This document shows positions 50,827 through 61,587 of a stretch of 63,304 nt of DNA, piece by piece. The stretch's first letter is position 1, and each line of letters opens with the position of its first letter. The notes under the pieces are model-generated. The model did no database searches. It saw only the letters and a list, made by a program, of their open reading frames with translations, and was not told the DNA's origin. The stretch lies in the NCBI GenBank assembly GCA_002050435.1, contig MWYV01000002.1, positions 1-63,304 on the forward strand, read 5' to 3'. The DNA is from Chitinophagales bacterium 33-2 (GTDB lineage Bacteria; Bacteroidota; Bacteroidia; Chitinophagales; Chitinophagaceae). Both the position numbers and the translations under genes were made by a program.

Positions 50827-51747
50827 ATGTCCATAGAAGTAAAGAAGCTGCTGAAGCAGTTCGGTGAACAAAAGGCAGTAAATAATATATCCTTCTCTGT
50901 TAGCAAAGGCCAGATCGTTGGATTTCTTGGGCCAAATGGTGCCGGAAAATCCACCACCATGAAAATGATCACCGGATACCTGCAGCCCGATGGCGGGCAG
51001 GTGCAGGTCTGTGGTATTGATGCGGTAAAGGATCCCATGGCAGTAAAAAAGAAGATCGGTTACCTTCCCGAATCCAATGCCCTTTATTACGACATGTATG
51101 TTCGCGAGTACCTTGGCTTCATTGCAGACCTGCATGAACTTAAAAATAAAAAGCAGCGTGTGGAAGAAGTGATCGCGCTTACAGGCCTGTTATCGGAGAG
51201 TAAAAAACAGATTGGACAATTGTCGAAAGGCTATAAACAAAGAACAGGGCTGGCTGCTGCACTTGTTCATGATCCTGAAGTGCTCATTTTAGATGAACCC
51301 ACCAGCGGACTGGATCCTAACCAGATCATCGAGATCCGGAATGTGATCAGGGAACAGGGAAAAAACAAACTGGTTTTATTTTCTTCCCACATACTACAGG
51401 AAGTGGAAGCCATCTGCGACAGGGTGATCATCATTAACAAAGGCATCATCGTTGCAGATGACCAGCTGGCCAATCTTCAGAAAACTTCTGATCTCAATAT
51501 TGTTAAAGTGCGTTTTAAAGAAGCGCTGGAGCAGGAATGGCTGATCCGGATCAATGGGGTAAGCCGCGCAGATAAAACGGATGCCTGTTCCTGGAACCTG
51601 CAAACCACCCAGCCGGAACTGGTACGTAAACAACTTCTTGAAATGAGTTTGCAACATAACCTCAACATCGTTTCTTTGCAAAGCGAAAACCAAAGTCTTG
51701 AAGAAGTTTTCCGTTCTTTAACCCAAACGTCTTCAACCTTAAGCTGA
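50827..51747 (+). CDS. gldA: Gliding-motility ABC transporter ATP-binding protein GldA
   Basis: A 306-aa ABC ATPase with Walker A GPNGAGKST (about 39-47), Q-loop YLPESNALYYDMYVREYL, signature LSKGYKQR, Walker B VLILDEPTSGLDP and the H-loop LFSSHILQEVEAICDR. The C-terminal 80 residues (DLNIVKVRFKEALEQEWL, SENQSLEEVFRSLTQTSST) are the GldA-type extension. In gliding Bacteroidota GldA pairs with GldF/GldG in an exporter needed for T9SS-linked surface motility. Those permease genes are not in the window, so gldA is detached or they lie elsewhere. The enolase gene follows 29 bp later. Confidence 0.85.
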   Translation: MSIEVKKLLKQFGEQKAVNNISFSVSKGQIVGFLGPNGAGKSTTMKMITGYLQPDGGQVQVCGIDAVKDPMAVKKKIGYLPESNALYYDMYVREYLGFIADLHELKNKKQRVEEVIALTGLLSESKKQIGQLSKGYKQRTGLAAALVHDPEVLILDEPTSGLDPNQIIEIRNVIREQGKNKLVLFSSHILQEVEAICDRVIIINKGIIVADDQLANLQKTSDLNIVKVRFKEALEQEWLIRINGVSRADKTDACSWNLQTTQPELVRKQLLEMSLQHNLNIVSLQSENQSLEEVFRSLTQTSSTLS

Positions 51748-51773
51748 TAATACTATACATCAATAAAAAATAG

Positions 51774-53058
<1,285 letters not shown>

Positions 53059-53060
<2 letters not shown>

Positions 53061-53113
53061 AAAGGTTATGGGTTAAGAGTTAAGAGGTTGGAGGTTGCTT
53101 GAACCTTTAACCT
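53059..53113. repeat. GGTTAAGAGTTAAGAGG-type degenerate repeat after enolase
   Basis: The 115-bp gap begins with imperfect copies of GGTTAAGAG and ends with AACCTTTAACC, so the two halves can pair as an imperfect stem. No T-run is present. It belongs to the small intergenic repeats seen elsewhere in the window. Confidence 0.4.
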
Positions 53114-53175
53114 TGATCCTTCAGCGAACCGCATTTCCAAAACTTTTCATACATTAGACAATCATTCCATCTTCA

Positions 53176-53475
53176 ATGAAATTCATTTCAAAAATACCCC
53201 CATGGTTACGTAATAAATACCTTGTTACACTTGCAGCTTTTGTATTATGGATGTTTTTCTTTGATGCAAAAGATGTTTTAACCCAAAGGGAAAGAACAGT
53301 GGAATTGCAGAAATTACAGGAAAGTAAAGCCTATTTTACAGAAGAAATCACTAAAGAAAATAAAGCGCTACAGGAACTGAAAACTAATCCCGCAGCCATT
53401 GAGAAGTTTGCCAGGGAGCAATACCTGATGAAAAAAGATAATGAAGATCTTTTTATTATCAGAAGAGATAATTAA
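53176..53475 (+). CDS. Septum formation initiator (FtsB/DivIC-like)
   Basis: A 99-aa bitopic membrane protein. A short cytoplasmic head, one TM helix (YLVTLAAFVLWMFFFDA) and a periplasmic coiled coil (TQRERTVELQKLQESKAYFT) are followed by the C-terminal motif NPAAIEKFAREQYLMKKDNE. This is the FtsB/DivIC signature, which acts in the divisome with FtsL and FtsQ. Position next to enolase is a common arrangement in many bacteria (eno-ftsB). Confidence 0.87.
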   Translation: MKFISKIPPWLRNKYLVTLAAFVLWMFFFDAKDVLTQRERTVELQKLQESKAYFTEEITKENKALQELKTNPAAIEKFAREQYLMKKDNEDLFIIRRDN

Positions 53476-53544
53476 AGCACAGGCACAATATCCTTGAAAT
53501 AAGGTCGTTTAAGACCTGTTACCGGATTTACTGGACGCTTAATT

Positions 53545-53793
53545 ATGAATATGGGTATTATGTACAATTACACTCCGGAGGATCTGCTTCTTTATCTGTA
53601 TAAAGAAACATCACCCGAAACCACCGCCTCCATTGAAGAAGCTATTAAAAACGACTGGACACTCAGGGAAAAACTGGCTGTATTAAAAACATCCATGAAA
53701 AGACTTGATTCCATTAAAACATCACCACGCACAGAAGTTGTTTTAAACATTCTGCGTTATGCCGCAAATGGCGAAACGATCGTTACCAGGTAA
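53545..53793 (+). CDS. Conserved small hypothetical protein
   Basis: An 82-aa protein. Acidic and Leu-rich, probably helical: YTPEDLLLYLYKETSPETTA, SIEEAIKNDWTLREKLAVLK, and RTEVVLNILRYAANGETI with the last residues VTR. No signal peptide or TM. Later in-frame ATGs (53551, 53560) are alternative starts. It resembles small proteins conserved in Chitinophagaceae. The first part is reminiscent of the N-terminal segment of Bacteroidota anti-sigma proteins (YMDNEL), but there is no membrane anchor. It precedes nth by 24 bp. Confidence 0.6.
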   Translation: MNMGIMYNYTPEDLLLYLYKETSPETTASIEEAIKNDWTLREKLAVLKTSMKRLDSIKTSPRTEVVLNILRYAANGETIVTR

Positions 53794-53805
53794 AGCTTCT
53801 TTCCC

Positions 53806-53813
53806 TAATTTTG
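53806..53813 (+). promoter_or_regulatory. -7 promoter element at the endonuclease III start
   Basis: TAATTTTG fits TAnnTTTG exactly and lies four bases before the ATG at 53818. There is no clear TTTG 19-21 bases upstream, so it may be fortuitous; if used, the transcript would be leaderless. Confidence 0.3.
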
Positions 53814-53817
53814 GTTG

Positions 53818-54480
53818 ATGACCCGAAAGGATCGTTTTAATTCCGTTATCGACTATTTCAGTATCACCAGACCAGAAGCAGAAACAGAACTTGTTTTTGG
53901 CAATACGTATGAATTACTGGTTGCAGTCATTCTTTCTGCCCAATGCACCGATAAAAGAGTGAACATGACCACGCCAGCCCTGTTTGCCCTGTATCCTTCT
54001 GTTGCCAGCCTCGCCAATGCCCCTTACGAAGATGTTTTCGCTATCATTAAAAGCATTTCCTTTCCTGGCAATAAATCCCGTCATTTATTGGGAATGGCCA
54101 AAATGGTCATGGATAATTTCAAAGGTGAAATTCCCATGACCGTTCCGGAACTGGTACAATTGCCCGGAGTTGGCAGAAAAACAGCGAATGTAATTACTTC
54201 AGTTATTGATAATCAGCCTAATATGGCTGTTGATACCCATGTTTTCAGGGTTGCTGCCCGCATTGGACTTACCCTGAATGCAAAAAATCCCCTTCAAACC
54301 GAACTCCAGCTGCTAAAATACGTTCCCAAACCCCTGGTTCACAAATTTCACCACTGGCTGATCCTTCACGGTCGTTATACCTGTGTGGCCAGAAACCCGA
54401 AATGTTTTGAATGCGGCTTGAAGCCAGTGTGTAAATATTACCTCGGAATTTCAGGCAATCCGAAGCCCCAGCCGCTTTAA
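53818..54480 (+). CDS. nth: Endonuclease III
   Basis: A 220-aa DNA glycosylase/AP lyase that removes oxidised pyrimidines in base-excision repair. Seen: helix-hairpin-helix VPELVQLPGVGRKTANVIT with the catalytic Lys in GRKTA, the catalytic Asp in AVDTHVFRVAARIGL, and the iron-sulfur loop CVARNPKCFECGLKPVCKYY with the classic Cys-x6-Cys-x2-Cys-x5-Cys spacing. Start chosen at ATG 53818 rather than the TTG one codon earlier. Length is normal. Confidence 0.96.
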   Translation: MTRKDRFNSVIDYFSITRPEAETELVFGNTYELLVAVILSAQCTDKRVNMTTPALFALYPSVASLANAPYEDVFAIIKSISFPGNKSRHLLGMAKMVMDNFKGEIPMTVPELVQLPGVGRKTANVITSVIDNQPNMAVDTHVFRVAARIGLTLNAKNPLQTELQLLKYVPKPLVHKFHHWLILHGRYTCVARNPKCFECGLKPVCKYYLGISGNPKPQPL

Positions 54481-54519
54481 CCTGATTGCTATGCTGGTTT
54501 TAAATGTATAACTTGCTCC

Positions 54520-56997
54520 ATGCCCATGAAAAATACAAAAGAAAACTTTACCCATTCGGAAGCGAAAATTGGCGCAGAGGTTGATTTATTAAATAATTCA
54601 AACAAGAAAAAGAAAAGCTTAATGACAACAGTGTCCGGCTTAAACCAGGGTATTAATAGTGTACTTTCTCTGCATCCTCTTATTTTGGTGCTGAAACGTA
54701 TGATCGCTGATGGTAAATCGGGTGCAAAAAAGCTTTACCAGGGACTTCTTACAGAAATCGAGCAGGTTCCGGAGCTGATGCAGCCCATTACCGATCAACA
54801 GATCCTGGCCGATTACGGTGAACTGGTTGAAACTTTACTTACCACTATTTTTCCTCCTTCAACCAGGTCAACGCAGGGTGTTTATTCGGTTACGCTGCCA
54901 TTTCAATCCGAAACGATCTATTCATCTCCTGCCTTTGCACAACTTTTTTTAAAAGACGGTATAAAAGAAATACAATTACCGGATAATAAAACAAGCATTG
55001 ATATTGGAAAAGCCAATCTTTCACTTGCTTATAATGTAATACTGAAAAACCTTTACGGGCAACCAGTCCCCATTACCACTTCCTCAGCGCATCCTTTTTT
55101 TGATGAAACCACTGGACTTACCACTTATTATGAACTGAACCTGAACGCGCAATTTGTAGATGTAAAATGCCTTGATGAAAACTTTGCCTTGCCAAATGGA
55201 TATTCGCCGGACAGGCCGATTGAGATTGAAGAATTGACAGAACTTTTTCCCCTGGAACTTTTCAGGTTTGAAGGATTGATCGTTATTGATGTATTTGATA
55301 TCACCCACGAACAGGTGATCGCCGAAATCAAAAACTCTTTACTCAATATCAATGCATTTTCTGATACGGAAGTGTACAGCGACCTCCAGCAGCATGTGCA
55401 GGACCTCATGGGAATTACCAGACTGCAGATAGGGATCACGCCATTTTTTAAAATGAATGATTACTACCTGTACACCGAAACCCATTACCAAAATAGTCTT
55501 TTATTCAAAAACAAACTGGCCATAAAAAACAGGGACCGGATCAGTTCTTTGGCGCGAAGTATTTTCAAAAATTCCAAAGACTGTATCCTTTACGAGATCC
55601 TGAATGAAAGCAGCAGCCGCTTTAATGAATTGTTGAAATATTATTATGATCAGGGTTTGAAAAGCCTGGTGCTTTGTCCTTTAAAATGCGAAAACGGAGA
55701 ATTGATTGGTCTCCTCGAAATTGCAGGCGAAACAAAAGGCAAGCTTCAGTACCCGCACCTGAACAAGATCAAACCTGCTATTCCATTGTTTACGCTGGCA
55801 CTGGAAAAGACAAACGAAAGCATGCAGATGCAGATTGAAAAAACAATCAAAGAACATTTTACTGCCATACAGCCTGCGGTTGAATGGAAATTTACAGAAG
55901 CCGCATTCCAGTTTCTTCAAAACACTCAATTCAGCGAACTGGCAAGAATGCCTTCCATTTCTTTTGAAGATGTGTATCCTTTATATGGTGCAATTGATGT
56001 AAGAAATTCTTCTACCGAAAGAAGTAAATCCATTCAGCTCGACCTGCTGGAACAGCTCGAGATGGTAAAAGTCATACTGGTAAAAGCAGTGAAGGTGATG
56101 GAATTTCCATTACTGAAAGAGATCCTGTTCAGAATAGAAAAGTACATGGAATCCACCAGTGATGCCCTGCTCTCAGAAGACGAAATGCTGATCTATGAAT
56201 TTTTGCAGTATGACATTGACTTGTTGTTTAAAAACCTGCGACAACAAAAACCGGAATTAAGAAAAAGCATTGACCACTATTTCGGCGCACTGGATCCGCA
56301 AAGAAAAATTTTATTTAACAAGCGTAAACAATACGAGGAAAGCATTACCAGGATTAACGATGTGCTGGACAGGTTCATGGATAATGAACAACAGGCCGCA
56401 CAGGAAGTTTTCCCGCATTATTTTGAGCGATATGTAACAGATGGAATCGAATTCAATATTTATGTTGGACAAGCCATTTCACCACAACACCAGTTCAACG
56501 AAATCTATGTGAGAAACTTAAAACTCTGGCAACTGACGCTGCTTGCAAAAGCAGCAAGGATCACAGATTCGCTGGAGAAAAAGCTGAGCCTTCCATTGAA
56601 AACAACGCAACTCATATTGGCGCATTCCGTTCCGCTGAATATCAGTTTCCGGAGGAAAGAAAGAAAGTTTGATGTAGATGGTGCATATAACATCAGGTAC
56701 GAGATCGTTAAAAAAAGAATTGACAAAGTACACATCAAAGACACGGATGAAAGGCTTACTCAGCCAGGTACGATCGGCATTGTGTATTCGCAGCAAAAAG
56801 AATTGGTTGAATATCTTGAATACATTGAGTTCCTTCAAAAAGAAGGTATGCTGGGTGAGCAAATTGAACACCTGGACCTGGAAGATACTCAGGGTATTAA
56901 CGGCCTGAAAGCGCTCAGGGTTGATGTATTACTTACGGAGCAAAACCAGCAACAGGCAACCGGACAGGAAGAAAAGTCAGTCGCTCTAACTAAATAA
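54520..56997 (+). CDS. Large GAF-domain-like cytoplasmic protein
   Basis: An 825-aa soluble protein with no signal peptide or TM segment. The N-terminal 330 residues contain LHPLILVLKRMIADGKSGAK and QILADYGELVETLLTTIFPP without a known domain. About 350-450 reads as a GAF-like fold (LYEILNESSSRFNELLKYYY, SLVLCPLKCENGELIGLLEI). The C-terminal 250 residues are strongly helical (LFNKRKQYEESITRINDVLD), then a beta-rich part (AYNIRYEIVKKRIDKVHIKD) and the tail GINGLKALRVDVLLTEQNQQ. I know similar GAF-annotated proteins in Bacteroidota, but no function. It is followed by a strong bidirectional terminator. Confidence 0.6.
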   Translation: MPMKNTKENFTHSEAKIGAEVDLLNNSNKKKKSLMTTVSGLNQGINSVLSLHPLILVLKRMIADGKSGAKKLYQGLLTEIEQVPELMQPITDQQILADYGELVETLLTTIFPPSTRSTQGVYSVTLPFQSETIYSSPAFAQLFLKDGIKEIQLPDNKTSIDIGKANLSLAYNVILKNLYGQPVPITTSSAHPFFDETTGLTTYYELNLNAQFVDVKCLDENFALPNGYSPDRPIEIEELTELFPLELFRFEGLIVIDVFDITHEQVIAEIKNSLLNINAFSDTEVYSDLQQHVQDLMGITRLQIGITPFFKMNDYYLYTETHYQNSLLFKNKLAIKNRDRISSLARSIFKNSKDCILYEILNESSSRFNELLKYYYDQGLKSLVLCPLKCENGELIGLLEIAGETKGKLQYPHLNKIKPAIPLFTLALEKTNESMQMQIEKTIKEHFTAIQPAVEWKFTEAAFQFLQNTQFSELARMPSISFEDVYPLYGAIDVRNSSTERSKSIQLDLLEQLEMVKVILVKAVKVMEFPLLKEILFRIEKYMESTSDALLSEDEMLIYEFLQYDIDLLFKNLRQQKPELRKSIDHYFGALDPQRKILFNKRKQYEESITRINDVLDRFMDNEQQAAQEVFPHYFERYVTDGIEFNIYVGQAISPQHQFNEIYVRNLKLWQLTLLAKAARITDSLEKKLSLPLKTTQLILAHSVPLNISFRRKERKFDVDGAYNIRYEIVKKRIDKVHIKDTDERLTQPGTIGIVYSQQKELVEYLEYIEFLQKEGMLGEQIEHLDLEDTQGINGLKALRVDVLLTEQNQQQATGQEEKSVALTK

Positions 56998-57012
56998 TTC
57001 ATTTAGATAAAT

Positions 57013-57046
57013 CAAAAAAACAGAGGCAATTGCCTCTGTTTTTTTT
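57013..57046. terminator. Bidirectional terminator between convergent genes
   Basis: AAACAGAGGCAA (57018-57029) and TTGCCTCTGTTT (57030-57041) form a perfect loopless palindrome with A-run and T-run on both sides. It separates the GAF-like gene and the phosphoesterase/barrel gene. Confidence 0.88.
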
Positions 57047-60000
57047 TAAAACTGGAATCCAAAACTTATATATGGAAGGATATTTTCTTCACCTGATCTG
57101 GCCAGTGATGCGGTGATCACAAATCTTTGAATCGGTGCGATCCAGATCCCTGCACCCATACTGTTATGCCATTTTTTTGAATCTTCGTTATCCACCCAAA
57201 CCTTTCCAATATCATGGAAAGCCAGCAAACCGATGGAACCGGGGAACAGGTAAGTTGTGAAATCACCCAGCTTCATTCTCACCTCAGTATTATTGAACAA
57301 CATGGTGCGTCCGGCAAAACGGTCACGCCTGTATCCACGAAGATTTTCTGGTCCGCTCAGGTAATTTGCCTGTGGAAAATCAAAATTTCCGATGTTGTGA
57401 TACCATCCAAGCCGTGAAGCGAAAACAAACTTTGCCTGCGGTACAAATGAAGCGACAATACTCATATCCCACCGTAGTTGAGTAAGATTGCCACTATTGC
57501 TGTTCATGCCGAATAATTGTTTTACACCTGCATCAAGCAAAAATCCCCTGGTGGGAATTACCTGGTTATTCCTGGAATTAATATCAAGTGAAAATTCAGC
57601 ACCGCCAAAAGTTTTTCTTTCATATACGGTGGCCGGATCCAGACCATTGATGGCTGCATCTGTAATAAATCTTCCCTTGTTCTGCTCTTCATCCAGCATG
57701 AAGGTCTGAAAGGTAGGACCAACATGCACGCGCATCCAGGATTGCATCTGCCTTCTTACCAATAGGGAAGCGTTTATAATATTGTACCGCGCACGATAGT
57801 AGGGAATGCCAAGGTCCTTGTTGAAATTTGAATTGTTTCCGTAACCAAAGAAATTGGTCACATTCACCGGTGCTTTGGCATCTGCACTGATCACCAGGTC
57901 GTTTCTTCCAAACACCTGTGTGATCTCTCCGAGGTAACGGAAAAACCAGGAAGACGTCCTTAAAGCATGACCTGCAGATAAAGTATGCTTCATAGCATAA
58001 GGCTCCCTGCGGAAACCATGGCGCGTAAATTCAAACTTGGCACCAAGGAACAAACCATCATCCACATTATAAGCAAAGGAAAGCCCGGGGTGAAAAATAT
58101 TATACCTGTAATAAATTCTGTTGAATTGGTTATTCTTTGGATCGCTGCTGATATTTTTTGAGAACTGATCGTGTGTACCAGAAAAAACATTGTTTTCAAA
58201 ACTCACATCATAGATCATCAGCCTACCATCAGCATGATCATTTAAGAAATGGTCTTCACCTGGTCCGCCAATAATTCTTATTTTGATTGGAATATGACCT
58301 CCTCTTACTACAAAACTATCGTTACCAGACAATCCATAGATCAGTAATTCTTTAGTCACACCCGGATCAAAAACCCGGTCGTAAATTTTTGTACCGATCT
58401 TTCCGGTGTTCTCAATTTTATCAAGTGAAACATGTACAAGCCCCTCCGGTGTTCTTTCAATAACAAATAATTCGCTCTGGTTGGAACCTACAACATTCAC
58501 ACGTCTGGATATAAAACGATAATATTCCAACATATCCTTTTTCAGGTAGTTCCTTCTTTTCTTCAGTGTGGAGATCAGCTTATCGGCGCGGAAGTGCTGC
58601 ACTTCCCGTGGCTGCTGGCGGATCCCGTTTTCAATCACTTTATCGGTCATACGGCTCAGAAATGAATCTACCTGCGCAGACCAAATACTTTCATCCAGTT
58701 CATTCAGGAAGAACCTGTCGAAGTTTCTTGCCGGACGGTTAAAAGTTTTAATGTTGTCTGCCTTCGCATCAATTCCCTGCAGTTCCGGCACCAGCCATGG
58801 CTTTTTAACTAAAAAGGGAATGATGCCCTGGTTGGTAAAAAATGCCTGGTCCTGGTCACGCGGAATGGGATAATATAATTTCCCTTTGCCAGTATCTTTT
58901 GTAGCCCAGCGCCACTGATCTTCATGACGGTCGAAATCCATGTAAAAATTATCAAGGATTCTGGCCTTTAATACTTCGGTTTGCAAAACGTGATCATCAT
59001 TATCCTTTGCAAGCCTCAGCACAAGTTCTTCGGTATTATATGTTTTACTTGCTCCCAGCGGTTCCCTCTCCTCCATCATGGCAAGCGTATTTTTGAACGT
59101 ACTCCTGAATCTTCCGAGCCTGGGGTCGTCGGGAATAAATACCAGTTTGCGTCTCAGTTTTGGAACACCCGCTGCTTCAGCTAAAGGATTTACCGATAAA
59201 GCAGCATAAGGGAATGAAGCAGAAATTCCATCTTCAACTACATCAATGGCAAACTGGCTTCTCAGATCTGCAGGCACCGCAGCTTCCGGATATTTTCTGA
59301 TGGATCTCAAAACCCATTCCTTCCCATTTTTATCCTCCAGTCTTAATGAACGTGTTTGTTTGCCACCGCCTTGTTTTTCTGGTGTGAGCCCACCTTGTTC
59401 TGTGCCAAGATTCAATACAGGAACACGGATCGGTGTGGTCCATTCCTCCCTGTAATTTTTTCCCAGGAAAAGACTTTTCAATCCGCCTGCAACAAGCTTA
59501 GGGTTGGCAGCTACCAGAACAGAATCTAGCAGCACGGGAATACTGTCTTTTGAAACAACTAGCGGAATCACTTTTACAGAATCCAGTTGGTGCACAAAAA
59601 TAGGTTTTGTGATGTCTGTACTCAATACATTATAAAACCGGGCTTCCACTTTTCCGCTGTTCCGCACTTCCAGCATTACAAACCCATGATTGGCCACTTC
59701 TGTAAACAAAAGATCACCTTTGCGGTTTTCTTTAACTCTGCTCAGGTTGATGCCCGAACCGCTGACGATAAAAGGCATTTCATCCTTGATGATCATTTGC
59801 AGACTATGTTCATGACCCGCCACATGCACTGGGTTTGGATGTCTTTTCATGGCGCCTTCAATAATGCTTCCCATATTTTTATATAAGGGATGCGGAATAT
59901 CCTGAAGGTTGCCAAAGACCCCACGGGCTATAGGATAGATGGATCCAAGCACAGGAAGCGGAATCCATAATTTGGGATTTACTGCAGTAAAAGGAAACAG

Positions 60001-60681
60001 ATGTTCTTTCCATGTATAATCCCCACCGTGCGGGCCAAAACTGTAAAGAGGATGATGCATGGCAATAACCATCAACTGGTTTGGATGCATAGAAGCAATC
60101 TCATTTAATTCGGTTGCAAATTCCTCAATGGTTTTAGCAGGACAGGAAGAACTGGTCCCGGGCTTATCATGAACATAGAGGAACCATTGGCTATCGATAA
60201 ATACACCCACTACTTTATCATTCAGTTCAATTGGAATCGGTCCGGGGCAGCCATCTCTTGGCCAGGCCTGGATGTTTTCCTCACCAAGCCCATTTATATA
60301 ATTGATCTGGTTGATGACCTGTTGCCAGCCTCCCATTTTTCCTCCTTTCCAGTCATGATTGCCCATAACAAAAAATGACCGCGCTTTGGTTCCTTTTACC
60401 AGGTTAACCTGCTGGTCGAGGATGAATTTATATTCCGCGTAATTGGCTTCGCCTTCCATAGGAAGCCCGGTAGGATAAATATTATCACCAAGAAATATAA
60501 AAGTGTTTCTTTCATCATCCAGGTAGACGTTCTTTTTGATCCAGTCGATTACAGGCTGTTTGTTGCCAATTAATTCACCCGCATCACCAATCAGGAACAC
60601 GCGTTGGCTGATGGTGTCTTGCTGGGGAAATGCTTTAGTAAAGATGATTATAAGAACAAGAAATAAGGCTAAAGATCTCAT
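57046..60681 (-). CDS. Phosphoesterase fused to an outer-membrane beta-barrel
   Basis: A 1211-aa exported protein (signal MRSLALFLVLIIIFTKAF). Residues 25-340 are a metallophosphoesterase: GDAGEL (32-37), FLGDNIYPTG (about 64), VMGNHDW (about 106), AMHHPLY (about 208) and VAGHEHS (about 290), so the dinuclear site is complete. A middle part (about 400-780) is predicted extracytoplasmic, with SRNNQVIPTRGFLLDAGVKQ leading into the barrel. The last 350 residues are a surface-antigen/Omp85-like barrel with LRGYRRDRFAGRTMLFNN, the L6-type loop motif, and a terminal Phe in ISFGFQF. The protein would place a phosphatase at the outer membrane. An SdiA-regulated-type lipoprotein is 9 bp upstream, probably co-transcribed. 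Confidence 0.85.
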   Translation of the reverse strand: MRSLALFLVLIIIFTKAFPQQDTISQRVFLIGDAGELIGNKQPVIDWIKKNVYLDDERNTFIFLGDNIYPTGLPMEGEANYAEYKFILDQQVNLVKGTKARSFFVMGNHDWKGGKMGGWQQVINQINYINGLGEENIQAWPRDGCPGPIPIELNDKVVGVFIDSQWFLYVHDKPGTSSSCPAKTIEEFATELNEIASMHPNQLMVIAMHHPLYSFGPHGGDYTWKEHLFPFTAVNPKLWIPLPVLGSIYPIARGVFGNLQDIPHPLYKNMGSIIEGAMKRHPNPVHVAGHEHSLQMIIKDEMPFIVSGSGINLSRVKENRKGDLLFTEVANHGFVMLEVRNSGKVEARFYNVLSTDITKPIFVHQLDSVKVIPLVVSKDSIPVLLDSVLVAANPKLVAGGLKSLFLGKNYREEWTTPIRVPVLNLGTEQGGLTPEKQGGGKQTRSLRLEDKNGKEWVLRSIRKYPEAAVPADLRSQFAIDVVEDGISASFPYAALSVNPLAEAAGVPKLRRKLVFIPDDPRLGRFRSTFKNTLAMMEEREPLGASKTYNTEELVLRLAKDNDDHVLQTEVLKARILDNFYMDFDRHEDQWRWATKDTGKGKLYYPIPRDQDQAFFTNQGIIPFLVKKPWLVPELQGIDAKADNIKTFNRPARNFDRFFLNELDESIWSAQVDSFLSRMTDKVIENGIRQQPREVQHFRADKLISTLKKRRNYLKKDMLEYYRFISRRVNVVGSNQSELFVIERTPEGLVHVSLDKIENTGKIGTKIYDRVFDPGVTKELLIYGLSGNDSFVVRGGHIPIKIRIIGGPGEDHFLNDHADGRLMIYDVSFENNVFSGTHDQFSKNISSDPKNNQFNRIYYRYNIFHPGLSFAYNVDDGLFLGAKFEFTRHGFRREPYAMKHTLSAGHALRTSSWFFRYLGEITQVFGRNDLVISADAKAPVNVTNFFGYGNNSNFNKDLGIPYYRARYNIINASLLVRRQMQSWMRVHVGPTFQTFMLDEEQNKGRFITDAAINGLDPATVYERKTFGGAEFSLDINSRNNQVIPTRGFLLDAGVKQLFGMNSNSGNLTQLRWDMSIVASFVPQAKFVFASRLGWYHNIGNFDFPQANYLSGPENLRGYRRDRFAGRTMLFNNTEVRMKLGDFTTYLFPGSIGLLAFHDIGKVWVDNEDSKKWHNSMGAGIWIAPIQRFVITASLARSGEENILPYISFGFQF

Positions 60682-60690
60682 GATTCAAAT

Positions 60691-61566
60691 TTATTTTTTG
60701 GGGCTTCGGTAAGGAAAGAAAAGCAGGGTCGCCACCCCAAGCTTCCCCTCGTTTGAAATAAACATATTTCCATTTGGTGCAAAAGCAATGCCCTCGGCCT
60801 GTGGGTATTTATCAGGGTTTAACTGGTAAACCTCAAGCACCTCCCCTTTTTTGTCGGTTACCACCAGCAAACTACTGGCAGATGAAAGTATATATAAATT
60901 ACCGTTGACGGGGTGTAGAGCTGCCGCAGAAGGAGCAAAAAAAGCTTTTTTATCCTTTAGTTTATCCTGCACTGCAAGTTCGGAAATTGTAAAAAAATGC
61001 GTGGTATCAAATTGTTTGGTAGCCAGATCGAATTTAAAGGCAGTTCTGAATTGTTTACCATCCTCATGGGCACAGGATTTGCAAATCAACACCAGTGCGT
61101 TTTGTTCAGGGTCGTGGTAGATGGATTCAAAATCATTGGGGCCAGGGATTGGAAGTTCGTAGTTTATTACCTGGCTGGAATCTGTTGCACCCGGTAAAAC
61201 AGCCTTGATCAATCCACGGCTTAAAAGGATGTAATAGATATTTTTAACCATCACCACCCCTTCAAGATCACTACCTGGCGAAACCACTTTTTTAGTTATG
61301 TCTGCAAGTTTTCTGTCACGCAGCCTTATTTTGATGATTTTTTCCTGGTTATCAGAAATGGCTACAAGACTGCTATCTTCGGAAACATAAAATATATCTG
61401 AGATTTCGTTGAGAACTTTGCCCATTTGCATGGATAAGGGATCATTCAACTGGTAATTTTCGGTGGCAATATTTTCTTTATTTCCGCACCCAGCCAGCAA
61501 CGGCAGGGCATAAACGAAGATCCGGAGTAAACCCGGGCATCCGGTTTGAATCAACTGTCTCATCAT
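60691..61566 (-). CDS. SdiA-regulated-domain lipoprotein
   Basis: A 291-aa lipoprotein (LPLLAGC, Cys27) with a six-bladed beta-propeller-like body: NEISDIFYVSEDSSLVAISD, LEGVVMVKNIYYILLSRGLI, DFESIYHDPEQNALVLICKS, AAALHPVNGNLYILSSASSL, YPQAEGIAFAPNGNMFISNE. These match the SdiA-regulated/esterase-like propeller families. It is probably co-transcribed with the phosphoesterase-barrel gene (9 bp). The start codon lies 21 bases from the opposite-strand start of the HD-Pycsar gene, so both genes share one tiny promoter region. The substrate is unknown. Confidence 0.8.
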   Translation of the reverse strand: MMRQLIQTGCPGLLRIFVYALPLLAGCGNKENIATENYQLNDPLSMQMGKVLNEISDIFYVSEDSSLVAISDNQEKIIKIRLRDRKLADITKKVVSPGSDLEGVVMVKNIYYILLSRGLIKAVLPGATDSSQVINYELPIPGPNDFESIYHDPEQNALVLICKSCAHEDGKQFRTAFKFDLATKQFDTTHFFTISELAVQDKLKDKKAFFAPSAAALHPVNGNLYILSSASSLLVVTDKKGEVLEVYQLNPDKYPQAEGIAFAPNGNMFISNEGKLGVATLLFFPYRSPKK

Positions 61567-61578
61567 TTAATAACTTTA
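61545..61578 (+). promoter_or_regulatory. Weak promoter for the HD-Pycsar gene
   Basis: TTTG (61545-61548), 22-base spacer and TAACTTTA (61571-61578), one mismatch from TAnnTTTG, inside the 5' part of the divergent lipoprotein gene. If right, transcription would begin near 61585 and favour the start at 61600. Confidence 0.25.
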
Positions 61579-61587
61579 ATACAAACA

